NCBI GenBank assembly: GCA_002104905.1
Contig: MCFE01000164.1
Span: 62,001 to 126,000 of the forward strand
Length of the DNA stretch: 64,000 bases
Direction: 5' to 3'
DNA from: Basidiobolus meristosporus CBS 931.73
Taxonomy: Eukaryota > Basidiobolomycota > Basidiobolomycetes > Basidiobolales > Basidiobolaceae
This document shows, one piece after another, positions 34,436 to 44,811 of this stretch. The translations under genes were made by a program, and so were the position numbers. Position 1 is the first letter of the stretch. The number at the start of each line of letters is the position of its first letter. Under the pieces are notes generated by a model. It ran no database searches and was not told where the DNA came from. It was given only the letters and a program-made list of their open reading frames with translations.

Positions 34436-34970
34436 AAAGGAACTGCTGATATCTGCTTAGGATACACTTATAAGGATTCAGAACAGGATCTTGTAGGATA
34501 CCCTGATGCTGATTTGGAACAAAATTTGGAAGATGGAAGATCCACCACAGGATACACCTTTCTTTACTGTAATGGAGCAATTTCATGTAATTCAAGAAAG
34601 CAACCAACCATAGCAATTTCTACCACAGAGGCAGTGTATATAGCAGCCTGTGAAGCTACAAAAGAGGCAATGTTGTTAAGAAAGCTTTTTACAGATTTAG
34701 GCCTATGTCAAAAAATGCCTTTTACCTTATTTCAAGATAAACAAGGATATATACAATTAGGTAGAAATCCAACTTTTCATGATAGAACTAAGCACATAGA
34801 TATTGGACATCATTTCATATGTGAAGTTATAGAGAATAACCTAGCTTAGTTTACTGCCCTTTAGATGCAATGATTGCAGACAGATTAACCAAACCATTAG
34901 CTAGAGACCAGTTTGAATAGCTTAGGTCAAAATTAGGACTGGTCAGTATGAACATTTAGCTGAGTGGGAG
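34436..34970 (+). pseudogene. Copia fragment D: RNase H
   Basis: Plus-strand RNase H begins abruptly at GTADICLGYTY. It continues through YPDADLEQNLEDGRSTTGYTFLYC, AISTTEAVYIAACEATKEAM and LFQDKQGYIQLGRN (to 34849). The family's YSDADWG is YPDADLE here and TTEAEYIA is TTEAVYIA, so conserved acidic positions are altered. It abuts the 5' LTR of copy C head to head. Confidence 0.8.
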
Positions 34971-35270
34971 TGTTGTAAAAGTTGGTAATTCCACCTAAAT
35001 ATTCACCTAACTTAGTCACTTAGATCATTACCTTCAAATCCTAGAGAATACTGACCAAATTCCTTGTTGGGATTGGCTTGGAATATTTTCACCAAAATAT
35101 CAGGTACCTAGAACATGAAAATTCTCCAAGTTGTCCAAACTACCCCAAACTTTGCACACACATACTTGTGATCTTCCTACACATATCATAAGTGTTTGTT
35201 TTGCCCAGACTGTGTAAAAATACAAATTCTACATTTTCACTCAATAATCATCAAGTGAGTAACACAATAT
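34971..35270 (+). repeat. Copia D 3' LTR, 3' end eroded
   Basis: It begins TGTTGTAAAAGTTGG after GAGTGGGAG and is recognisable to about 35270 (TCAATAATCATCAAGTGAG). The last ~50 bp are lost. It marks the edge of the transposon block; host-like sequence with CpG follows. Confidence 0.8.
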
Positions 35271-35983
35271 ACATGTAATATTTGAAGTAAATATCTATCA
35301 AGAACTTGAACTGGGATTAGTACAGCTCATAATTTGTGGTCCAAGTGAGCAAGTTGATGGAAAATCCGGGGGTAAATATGGGATTTTCATCACAATGATC
35401 AATACAATATGTGGTTGGGTAAGACTGGCATACCGAAGTGAGCCCACACGGCAATGGTGAGTACGGAAGTGTAAAGTTGAAGTCTGACAAGCATTATAGA
35501 TACCACCCAGGGCCTAAGAAGGCCTAATTGGGTTTTTATGGATGGTTCGTTGATGGACAAAACTCAACTATGCCAGTTCCTATAGCCACAGTGTTTTGCT
35601 GACCAATGGTCAGCAAGGGCTGCCATACAAAGAGTAAATATGACACGGAGGATTGGCCAGTTGAGCCAACCCGGCGGTATTCAGACCACCGTGTTACTGA
35701 TGAGCAGATCAATGGGTACTTAAGGTTTTTCCAAGATTTCTCCGGAACGCCTTATCGCGCAGGATCCAGAAGATCATCCCAGAGATGGAGCCCAAAAGAA
35801 TTCCACCTCGGGCAAAGATCAAGGGGGGGGGAAAGAAATTTTTCACGTCATGTGACTCACGCCTGGCAGATCTCCGACCAGGCTCAGAGGAGTCAAAACC
35901 CCCCAAGGTGCGGTCTGGAAATCCTCCTTTCTTTCCCCATCGCCGTAAAGCTTCGTCTTTCGTTGACTACGTAACTTCAAACA
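35271..35983. other. Intergenic stretch upstream of RPS21
   Basis: No gene. CpG becomes common again from about 35430, marking the change from transposon to host DNA. A poly-G run (GGGGGGGG at 35823-35830) and pyrimidine tracts precede the RPS21 ATG. Short ORFs here are not supported. Confidence 0.5.
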
Positions 35984-36244
35984 ATGGAAAACGATCAAGG
36001 TGTCCTCGTCGACTTGTATGTCCCCCGTAAATGCTCCGCTACCGGACGTCTCATTCCTGCCAAGGATCACGCTTCAGTTCAAATCAACATTGGTGAAGTC
36101 GATGCCGAAGGCCGTTACACCGGTTCTTTCCAAACCTACGCTTTCTCCGGATTCGTTCGCAAGCTCGGTGAGTCCGATGACTCTCTCAACCGTCTTGCCA
36201 CCAAGGATGGTTTCTTGAAGAACGTCTGGTCCTACCAGAAGTAA
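35984..36244 (+). CDS. RPS21: 40S ribosomal protein S21 (eS21)
   Basis: An 86-residue intron-less ORF covering the whole eS21 family (87 aa in yeast). The start [20 protein letters not shown] is the canonical N-terminus, and [10 protein letters not shown] and the end KNVWSYQK are family signatures. The protein sits on the small ribosomal subunit and acts in 18S rRNA maturation and 40S assembly in yeast; that is family knowledge. An AATAAA-like signal lies at about 36298. The gene ends 496 bp from the convergent SEC2 stop. The stop codon lies within AAGTAAGT, which resembles a 5' splice site; splicing there would change the C-terminus, but the unspliced end already matches the family. Confidence 0.97.
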   Translation: MENDQGVLVDLYVPRKCSATGRLIPAKDHASVQINIGEVDAEGRYTGSFQTYAFSGFVRKLGESDDSLNRLATKDGFLKNVWSYQK

Positions 36245-36739
36245 GTTCGGAAGCCCTGGGTCGTTTGACCACCGGAGGTGCTCCGTACTCGTCTATTCAA
36301 TAAACTGGTGTTATTCCAAGATGGATTTGCGTTCTTTTTCGATGGATGGGATGATGAGTAGTTGGATACTCAGCCGACTTCGTGTCCTTGAAAGTATCTC
36401 GGGATGTGGTTGGAGACGATGCCAGAAATCCCTACGACTGTCTTCAATCTAGGTTAGAGGATACAAACCTCTCACATCTGTTGGGTAACGTGGTATTGTT
36501 TATTGGGTCAAGTCGGAATTAGAAAGAATATACAGGCTTGAATCAAAGTGGCCCGAGCAGAGCGTGCCCAAGGGATATGGACATAGAAGACTATGGGATC
36601 TGGAATACATAATACGGACTCTATTAAGATTAGTTGGTGTGGTGCATGTTCATGCTTAATTACTAGCAGGGTTGAAGGTATTGGTAGTGATAATGTGCGG
36701 TTCCGTGGATGAGAATGTTACCCGGCAACATTCACAAGT
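36245..36739. other. Convergent 3' intergenic region between RPS21 and SEC2
   Basis: It holds the RPS21 3' UTR (AATAAA near 36298) and, on the other strand, the SEC2 3' UTR. No ORF is supported here. Confidence 0.6.
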
Positions 36740-38146
36740 TTACTTCGTGGCGAGGGCATTAGACTCCCTGACTTCATCCATCCCATCTGTATCGACATTG
36801 GATCCGATGCGTCCCAAAAACATCTTCAGTCGCAGCCGAGCTGCCTCCAGGTACAACCGCTGTGGTGTACCCTTGATGATGTTGCTATGTACGAGTCTAA
36901 CAAACGTGTAGAACTCGCACACGGAAAATAGCCTCTCTCTGCAGTAGGCACAGATATCCTTGGGCTCGCTGTCGGAATCATCGTATCGAATACGGTACAT
37001 GTTGGGGGTATTGATGTGCTGAAGACATAGGTTGCAAGAGTCGGTGGTGATGGCCGGGATTGAGGGTTTTGAGGGGGAGGAAACTGGCGAGGAAACTGGG
37101 GAGCCGATATTGACCGATTCTATGATAAGTGTGCCGGATTGGGTAGCATTGGCTAGCTTACGTTGCTGGAACCAGCTACGAACGTTGAAGGACTCGAACC
37201 GCATAGCAGGCTCGATATCCTCAGCGGCGACTCTCTTCATGAATTTCGTGGAGAGCAGGCTTTTCGGGTTGGTCGGGGTTTCCAAAAATTCCTTGAATTC
37301 GTCGAACCGAAAGTCGCCCAGGTGGAATGTGAGCTCGGACTCGCTACTTCCGCATTCGTACTCCGAACATGAGCTATCGTAGGCGGAATCGGAGGGGACG
37401 GATGAAAGGGATAACCGGTTGCTACCGTTTTTGCTTAATCGATATGAGGATCTGGGTGATCCGGAGATACTGCCATCCATGAGTGCCAACTCCAACTCGT
37501 CCCGCTCTTTCTCCATCCTGATCCTCTCGGCGGACTCCTTGTCCTTTTCGTCGGCAGTCTGAACCAGCCTCGACTTCAGGTCATCCAGCTGCTCCTTCTG
37601 GGAATTGGTCAGCCCCTGCACCTCCATCAATTTGCGCTTCAAGATGGTATGCTTGCGCTCGGCTTCCAAGCGCAACTTCTTCTCCGTGGCAACCATGGTG
37701 TTTGCCTCTTCGAAGAGTTTGGCGGACAGATCTTCCAGCTCGGATTCGATCTGAAACTTGGCGTGCTCGATCTCGCTTCTGGTGGCAGTCTCGGCTATCA
37801 GCTTTTCCGCGAGGCTCTGCATGTCGAGCTGCAGCTGGGTGGCGTCGGAATTGCGAATCTGCGAGAGTGCGGAGCGCAGCTCGTCCACCATATCCTTGGC
37901 ATTTTGCAGGTCGAGTTGGGCCTTGGCCAGCTCCAACTCGACCGCCGTCTTCTGCTCAGTGACGTTCTTCAGGTTGGTGTTCAAGGTTTCTCTCTCGTCC
38001 TGCAGTCTCAGGATTTCCTGCTCCAGCTCCCCCACACGACCCTTGGAAGGAACACCGCCCGAAAGTTCGTTGGAGGGGAGCGTGCGAGAGACCCCCTCTT
38101 GACCACCACACAAAGCCCCGCATTGTGTGCAGTTGGTTTGGGACAT
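36740..38146 (-). CDS. SEC2: Sec2-like Rab guanine-nucleotide exchange factor
   Basis: A 468-residue protein from the ATG at 38146 (MSQTNCTQCGALCGG). An in-frame upstream start at 38230 would add 28 hydrophobic residues and overlap the TATA-rich promoter, so it is less likely. Residues ~40-200 form a long heptad-rich coiled coil (ELEQEILRLQDERETLN onward), which in Sec2/Rabin8 is the exchange domain for Sec4/Rab8. A Ser-rich linker with SGSPRSSYRLS follows. The C-terminal domain has C371-x2-C374 and C399-x2-C402 plus YRIRYDD and VCEFYTFVRL, typical of fungal Sec2 homologues. Expected role: activating the exocytic Rab on secretory vesicles in polarised growth. The antisense ORFs over this gene are shadows. 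Confidence 0.9.
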   Translation of the reverse strand: MSQTNCTQCGALCGGQEGVSRTLPSNELSGGVPSKGRVGELEQEILRLQDERETLNTNLKNVTEQKTAVELELAKAQLDLQNAKDMVDELRSALSQIRNSDATQLQLDMQSLAEKLIAETATRSEIEHAKFQIESELEDLSAKLFEEANTMVATEKKLRLEAERKHTILKRKLMEVQGLTNSQKEQLDDLKSRLVQTADEKDKESAERIRMEKERDELELALMDGSISGSPRSSYRLSKNGSNRLSLSSVPSDSAYDSSCSEYECGSSESELTFHLGDFRFDEFKEFLETPTNPKSLLSTKFMKRVAAEDIEPAMRFESFNVRSWFQQRKLANATQSGTLIIESVNIGSPVSSPVSSPSKPSIPAITTDSCNLCLQHINTPNMYRIRYDDSDSEPKDICAYCRERLFSVCEFYTFVRLVHSNIIKGTPQRLYLEAARLRLKMFLGRIGSNVDTDGMDEVRESNALATK

Positions 38147-38263
38147 ATCGACTCGGTAAAATATATGAATATTATGAATAAAAACTACGTAGCACGGGAT
38201 ATACAAAGCTCTGAACAATATTGAATCCAATTATGTGGAAGCCTGACAATCGCCAGCCCCATG

Positions 38264-38273
38264 TATATATATA
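38264..38273 (-). promoter_or_regulatory. TATA-like element of SEC2
   Basis: TATATATATA lies about 118 bp upstream of the chosen SEC2 start. It also argues that the ATG at 38230 is 5' UTR. Confidence 0.4.
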
Positions 38274-39768
38274 CGCATCCACTGCTGGAGCCACAGAACC
38301 GATGATTGGCAGAGGGAGAGCATCCAATAAGGGATCTTCTACCCATCGCATCCATTGTCATATGAAGACTCTCAATTAGGGACAAACTTGGCAAAGCCAT
38401 TTCCATTTCTTGAAAATATCGCAGAGTTTCGGTTCGAAAATACGTGATGAACATCGAATTCCCCATCACACCAGGATGAAGCGTGTCGAGTTGCGCGGGT
38501 GAATCGGTGGGCCGACCAAAATGGAATCCAATCAGCATTCCACACCAGGTAAAGTAAATGGGATGAAGGTCAGGTACGAATCAGAAGCGAACATTGCTCC
38601 CAAGGGTATAAATTGATGGTTTGGTGTCGAGCGAAGCTAGAATGATGGAAGCAATTTCATTTACCATCCCTTGGAACGCCAACGGCAGCGGTAGATCATT
38701 CTATTTAACTTAGCTATCTGTATGACCACAGAGCCGATCGCCTTTGCCAGGAACGGATGTGCCGAAATGGCTGCTCCGCAGTGCCATCTACATGAGCCTG
38801 TTTGATATGAATTTGCTTAACCCAAGATGCCGGGATTGTCGGTGACTAGTGTGCTTCGGTTGAACTCCTCCATATTTCACATTGGTTGGTGATCGAGCTC
38901 AAAATCCCACCACCAAGTTGTGTAACATACCTAATCACCAAGCAGTCAGATCAACCTCGCTAACGTGACGATCCTGGCCGTTGTGCCCAAAGATATGCCG
39001 CGGTACGTCAATTGATCGACCTATTTGATCGGGCTTCGTGAGCAAGAATCCCTTCTAGACAACTGTTAAAGAATGCCTTGGGTTGTTCGGAGCCTGCGTT
39101 AAGGTTGCCAAATCTAGACTCGACGGGCTCCAGCGGAAAAATGGGATTCGCTTGGGGAAATCTAGATCGAATGAGAGAATGTTCGCTGATATTTAAGGAT
39201 TCTCCCTATATCTGGCACATTCTCGATCGTAGTGTCATTGGTCCCATGATGGATTGTGAAAGAAGTAAAGAACAATCATTTTCCGTGATGGCTTAAAAGT
39301 AAACACACTCTTCGGAGAGAATTTATTAAACTAACCTATCTTGCTACAGCTACCTATGGAAACTCAAGGCTAATGCCTCATGTTTCCAAAATAAGCTAGC
39401 GATGAAGATGTGTGCCGGTTTGTCCAAACTACATGAGCCTCCATGGCGGCTGTTCTGCCGACCCACTAGGCAGAGGGAAATGCAATGACGGAAGAACAGT
39501 GCTTGGTATCGTGTTGTGCCAACATTGGCAATAATCCCACTATGCTAGAATGGTTTAATTTTCAGCTTAATTCATGATTCCTCCTGATTTAGGGTTAGGG
39601 CTGATCCACACATGATATCCCCATATCCACTTCAGTGGGGTGGTTCGGATCATGAAACATTGATCATTTAACCCATCCATCGTGGTTTGGTCATATGGCC
39701 AATTATTGGAAAATATATGACTGATTGCTTCACCATTTCACTGTAGTTAAGAACGAGTCTCCTGCAGT
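38274..39768. other. Intergenic region between SEC2 and COX23 (divergent)
   Basis: Host-like composition with ordinary CpG content. Only short unsupported ORFs (for example 39078-39296) are present. It should hold both promoters. A TTTAGGGTTAGGG motif at 39588-39600 is listed separately. Confidence 0.5.
39588..39600 (+). promoter_or_regulatory. TTAGGG-repeat motif upstream of COX23
   Basis: TTTAGGGTTAGGG, two telomere-type units, lies 169 bp before the COX23 ATG. In fungi such motifs are bound by Tbf1/Teb1-type factors at some promoters; that role here is an inference. A similar CCCTAACCCTAA occurs at 47001-47012 in an intergenic region. Confidence 0.35.
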
Positions 39769-40105
39769 ATGTCAGACCAGACGAAGGAAAACCAACCCAA
39801 CCCAAAGTCTATTCATAGGCAGTTCGATATCAAGGAGGCCTCCAAGTTTTTGGATCCTTGTGCAGAACATACCAAACGTAGTTACAAATGTTTGGATAAG
39901 AACAACTACGACAAGAGTAAATGTACCCAATTCTTCGATGAGTACAAAGAATGCAAGAGAAAATGGGTAAGTTGATTCCAGCAACGAGTTGGATTTTTCG
40001 TAAAAAATTCGGTTATTGACTTGGTTGCTTTCTCTTCAATAGCTCGAAGATAGAAAAGCCGAGCGCCAACAGCGTGTTTCTGGTACCGTTTTGAAGTACC
40101 TGTAA
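39769..40105 (+). CDS. COX23: Twin CX9C protein, COX23/CHCHD7-like
   Basis: Two exons: 39769-39966 (66 codons) and 40043-40105 (20 codons plus stop), giving 86 aa. The 76-nt intron starts GTAAGT and ends CAATAG; splicing is in phase 0 after KRKW and gives LEDRKAERQQ. The CHCH domain has C31-x9-C41 and C52-x9-C62, with CLDKNNYDKSKC strongly resembling human CHCHD7 (85 aa). Such proteins are imported into the mitochondrial intermembrane space by the Mia40 disulfide relay. Cox23 supports cytochrome c oxidase assembly in yeast. No cleavable presequence is seen, as expected for this class. The start chosen is the first ATG of the frame. Confidence 0.88.
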
Positions 40106-40936
40106 CTCACGTACTTCAATTGATGAATCAAATCCATTGTCCTGTACTCTGTTCACGTTTTCCTAGTCTCTGGGGCTGGTATCTAGTATCTTACGTCTCT
40201 TCAATATAGTCTATGTGACAATGGAAAATGCATTTGCTTTGAAGTATAAAGTCCACTAGTTCTATCCCTTTCTGCTCTACGGGTGAATCTTGGTGATATT
40301 TGATTTGTGGTGTGTAGAACTTGAATGTGCTAAGTTGGATGGTGGATATGCTGGAAATCTATCCAACATAGAATTTTTCAGTTTACAAACATAAGAATTG
40401 CATCCACTAATAAGAGTAATGATAACTAATATGAGCATTCGTTAACTGTTGCTGAATATACATGATGCTAAGCTACGTCATCATTACGTATACCTCTTAA
40501 TCGAGCAATCGAGTTTATAGAGTATCGGACTAAGATTGCACTCTAAATCCGTAATTTTTTCAATTAGGTATTGTAGGTTGAATTTTAGTAAGCCTGTTCT
40601 CGTGTCAATTTTACAACCTGGATACTCTTTGATGCTGAGGAATCTTGGCAGCAACTTGTCGGAATAGACTACTGTAATCATTGACCTTTTTTACTGAGCT
40701 ATTTACGCTTAATTAGCTAGCAGACATGAACGCCCAATATGCGTGCAACAGTACTCTGCCATTTTTTGTGATGTACTCGTAGTCATTTGCGATTAAGAAG
40801 AATTTAAACTTGGAGAGTAGACAGACACTCTTTCTGAGCTATTCCTACAATAAACTTCATGTACTTGGAGAAAAAAATGCCTCCCGAGTGAATCAATACT
40901 ATGAAATCAGGGTGTCTGGAAATGGCTTGAGACTAT
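40106..40936. other. Intergenic stretch downstream of COX23
   Basis: AT-rich. The minus-strand ORF 40484-40681 (65 codons) resembles nothing recognised. No repeat is seen before the solo LTR at 40937. Confidence 0.4.
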
Positions 40937-41283
40937 TGTTGTAGGAGTTTAGGAGATATTGGAAGTGATTGGGAGAACAAGTACATTATGTGGTTTCACT
41001 TAATGATTTGTTGAATGCAACTGCTGTGCTTGCATTTTTACATGCTACTAGCAAGAAAGCACTTGGAATATACTTAGAAAGGTCCCAAGAATAATGTGTG
41101 CAAAGTGTAGGGCTATTTTGACAACTTACCAATATTTCATGTTCTGGATACCTAGTATTTAGGGGAAAATATTCTCAGTAAATCCCAACCAGAAATTTGG
41201 CCAGAACTATCTGAGATTTGTGAGCAATGATTTAAGTGACTAAGTAAGGTGAGTACTCAGGTGTAATTACAAAATTTATAACA
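40937..41283 (-). repeat. Copia-family solo LTR with 5-bp target duplication
   Basis: It starts TGTTGTAGGAG and ends TTATAACA, 347 bp, in minus orientation. ACTAT occurs on both sides (40932-40936 and 41284-41288). This is a clean solo LTR and shows that the copia family makes 5-bp target duplications. Confidence 0.88.
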
Positions 41284-41433
41284 ACTATAAGTGTTGCAGA
41301 TTAGCTTTTAAACCAAATGATATATTGGGTTACTTAGATCTTAGATTGCAAATTTTCATTTCTTCAAACAAGCTACTCTGTTGACACTTACCTAGAGTAC
41401 CTCTTAAAGAGCTATTAGGTACCCAGTATATTA

Positions 41434-41690
41434 TGTTGTAAGAGCTCTGGAGATATTGAAAGTGATTGGGAGAACAGGCAGATTGGATGGCTTCCACTTG
41501 ATGATTTATCATATGTAAAAGTAGTGTTACTTTTAAATATTCTTGTAAGCACAAATATTATGCTTAGGAAGATCCCACTAATGTGGACAAAGTCTGGGGC
41601 TGTTTGGACAGCTTTGATGTTATTCATGCCATGGGTACGTTTTAGCAAATTGTTATAGGCTAATCCTAACTCAATCTTATATCATACATA
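41434..41690 (-). repeat. Copia-family LTR fragment
   Basis: It starts TGTTGTAAGAGCTCTGG and matches the LTR for about 255 bp, fading after the TGGGTACG block. The outer end is missing. Confidence 0.7.
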
Positions 41691-42203
41691 TTGTTGTGTG
41701 AAACCCAAAATTTGACTTCCCCAAAAATTGTCTATTTGTCAGCAACAGCTCACACAGATGTTTCTACTTTGGGCTTAGCAGAAAAGCCAACATTAATAAC
41801 CTATTAGAATACAACACTAAAATCAGCATAAACTAGACTTAAATAGTGCTTACTACTTGTCAAAAATGAGGAGCAGGGTTTGTATTAGAGGGTAATAATA
41901 TATATATTGTATTAATGATAATCAGCAAAGAAGATGAGTAGTCACTATATTTATGAGTAGTGAGGTACATGACCTGTGACTATATTTTTGGTAGGATGTC
42001 ATGACAAGACCATATTGAATAGGCATCATACAGTTAGAATAGCCAAGAAAATTCAAATCTTCAAATTCTCCAATAGGAGAATATGTGCTAGGATGACCCA
42101 AAGATGAAATAGGTATTTCACAATTGCGAGGTATTTGGTGAAATACTGCAGAATATACCCGCAGGTCTGGAATTGACACTATTGATGCAAATGATGTATA
42201 AAA
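41691..42203. other. AT-rich stretch between LTR remnants
   Basis: No gene or repeat recognised. A short minus ORF at 41922-42179 has no recognisable feature. Confidence 0.35.
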
Positions 42204-42545
42204 TGCTGCAATATTCTAGGGAGTATTGGAAGCGATTTGGAGAACTAGAAGAATTATATGCTATTGACTTACTGTTTTATTGAGTTCAATTAAGGGATTT
42301 ATACCTAAAGAAGAACTTGGTAAGACTAATGGTAAGAATATTTTGTGCAGGATCCTATGAAGCTGTGTGTATGTGGGCTTTTGGTTAAGATTGAAAATAG
42401 TAATAACTTCCAAGCCTTCACTAATTCTAAGAATTAACCATTATCTTACAAACCAAATCTTTGGTAAATAATTCGTAATCTAGCGTTTAGCTAAATAGGT
42501 TTAGTGGTTTAGGGGTGAAGTGAATATTTACGTCATAAAATGTGT
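42204..42545 (-). repeat. Strongly diverged copia-like LTR
   Basis: The order of landmarks follows the copia LTR: TGCTG start, GAGTATTGGAAGCGATTTGGAG near 42221, GTTTTATTGAGT, and a GTGAATATTTA end. Identity is low, so this is an old insertion or a related family. Confidence 0.5.
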
Positions 42546-44811
42546 GAATAGATGTCAAACCAGTCACTTGCAAGAGAATATCCTACTGGTTGCATTTTAA
42601 CATTAGCGCTCCTCAGGATTCAAGCGATTGAAGTAATTCATGAAGGTCGCAAAAAGTTACGAGGGGCTAAAAGTGATACTCTAGCCCCACTCAACACAAC
42701 CTGACTTTTCTAGCCGTATTGTCAAAGATAATGCTAAGCCAATGTCGGGAATACCATTAAATATTTGAGTGCTAAAATCGACCAGTTAGATCCGTTATGG
42801 CGCTCACAGTGTAGCTGAACTAGGCATACACGAGGCCAGTATGCATCAAGAAGGGAAACTTCCTTTTAAACAAACAGATAGCTGAAGATCCAGCGCTAGA
42901 GGCGGAGTACCAACAGACCGAGCAAGCCTTGATTCTCTGACCAAGTATTCCACATCAATGGGGAGGTGGTGACGTGTTCATGGAACCCAGATACGTAGCC
43001 AGCCAATGGCCTTAACGACCATGGATAACGATCCACTTATGGATATGCAAATCCTGAATTTCCACTATCCTATCAACGCTGTCTACATGGGCGATTCGCC
43101 AGTTCGATAGCGTAGTTGTATCACACTACGAGGCCAATGATTATCTTCGAATTTGTCCGGAACTTGGGAACCACAGTTTTCGAAGATCGAAATTGACTCG
43201 CATGGTGGCCTCAATGACTGCATTCTATTCAACTATGTGGTGATTGTGGAAGTAGACAAAAGCGCCCCACCGCAATATAGATATCAGAGACAGCAATGGC
43301 AATCAACACTTTTGGGATCCAGCTTGTACCAACCACCCGTCTAGTTATGGGGGAGTGTGGGCCATGCGAGTTGGTGTTCTTGGATTCCCTGCACATATTG
43401 GACACATGAAGGCCCAACGAAATGCGAAGATTTTGAATGCGGCATATGCTGTTCTATCGAAATGTCACTTGATATGTCAACCCAAAAGGCGTATTCGTTG
43501 ATGGAGCTTAAATAGGCCAATCGTATCGTGCGGCCCTTTAGAGAAGGTTTCTGTTGGGGTATACTTTCGACCATGCAGAATGGACACCAGCGTATACGCT
43601 AAAATCTCATCTGACTCGAATGATTGGTGAAGGGTTATCAGGCAACCAATTTGGATATCCATTCGAAGACATTGCTGATTGGATGCAAGTAGTCACCACA
43701 CTTCTTAGTTCTCGAAGCAACGCTTGAAGCCCATATGGCCTATCCTGGCTTTCCTGTGCTGGAACAATCCATAACAAACCTGGCTTCTTTAACCACAGAC
43801 TGTATCATTGCCAATCCATATCAGCACCACGCTAAGCTTATGTGCCCACATCGGTGGTCTCGGTATTAGAACAGGCACACCACCGACGTGGATTTTGATC
43901 AGTGTTCTATCCTGCCCTAGCACTTTCCATGCCTTGAAGAACCAGCCATCAGCCGGACCACTTGGATACGCATACGGCTAGGTGATTCAAGCGCATTCAT
44001 GGCATGCCCTCGAGAGTTCACCTAGATTTCTGCACGGGGCCCTACACCAGCCAACCTGGTAGAATTTTTCGCCCTGACCAATGGTCACATCGAGAGGATT
44101 TACTTGCCGCCTGCCAGATATGGCAAGATCCATCTGGATACTGCTAGATTGTGGTCAGAATGGAACGTGACCAAACGCAGTAAAGCCCACCCACCTCAAA
44201 TGCCTTCAGCCTGGGCAGACTACGTCGGAATACACCATTCGTGAACGGGCCTCGAGGCCAGCTGCCAGCCGATTTTCTTGGCAGTTCCTTTACCCACCCC
44301 CATATGAGTGTGACGTACCCACGGATTTTAATTCCATTCTTGCCAACGGATCCCATATAGTAGGCGATGGGCAAGCTCACCAATGGTCGTCGGGTGAGTT
44401 TCCCCCAATCGCCATGCCAGCCGCAACTGGCCGCCCCTTAACCAGCCCTTGCCCCTTATCTCCCACACCCTTCACGCAATTCCAATTTCTAGGTCGCCCC
44501 GGTGGACGGCCAATCAGGTTACTTGGCCGCAGGGGTTTCGATCACTTCCCTATCTCTCCAAACACTCACCCATCTCAACCTGTCCTCTGCGTGGTATAGT
44601 AGAACTCCAAGCTGGAGGTTTATTGGGTGAAGTCAGAAACAAAAAATCTGTACAATGGTCGAGTCGGAGAAAAGAATTGATTAGATTACAGGTTCACTCG
44701 GTTCGGATTTTGGGAAACAAAGTCAATGGGAAGGTAAACAGTCGCTCCTGAGAAACATGTCTTTAAGGGGTACATCGGGTATCGGCTACTTTTACACTGC
44801 CGGCCCGTCGT
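42546..44811. other. Gene-free stretch upstream of the kinase 3' end
   Basis: The composition is host-like with frequent CpG. Short ORFs (43153-43344, 43341-43574, 44144-44383, 44449-44751) show no recognisable domain and overlap one another on both strands. Decayed old sequence is possible; nothing can be supported. Confidence 0.4.

Noticed and set aside
37190-37200. tRNA B-box-like GGTTCGAGTCC on the minus strand
   Set aside because: It lies inside the SEC2 coding region, and no A-box or cloverleaf could be found around it.
37649-38224. 191-codon ORF antisense to SEC2
   Set aside because: It is the mirror of the coiled-coil codons, which suppress antisense stops. The Sec2 frame explains the sequence.
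39078-39296. 72-codon ORF in the SEC2-COX23 gap
   Set aside because: No domain, weak composition, and it lies in a promoter-type region.
44144-44751. Several ORFs of 60-100 codons on both strands
   Set aside because: They overlap one another, have no recognisable motif, and the GC content makes chance ORFs common.
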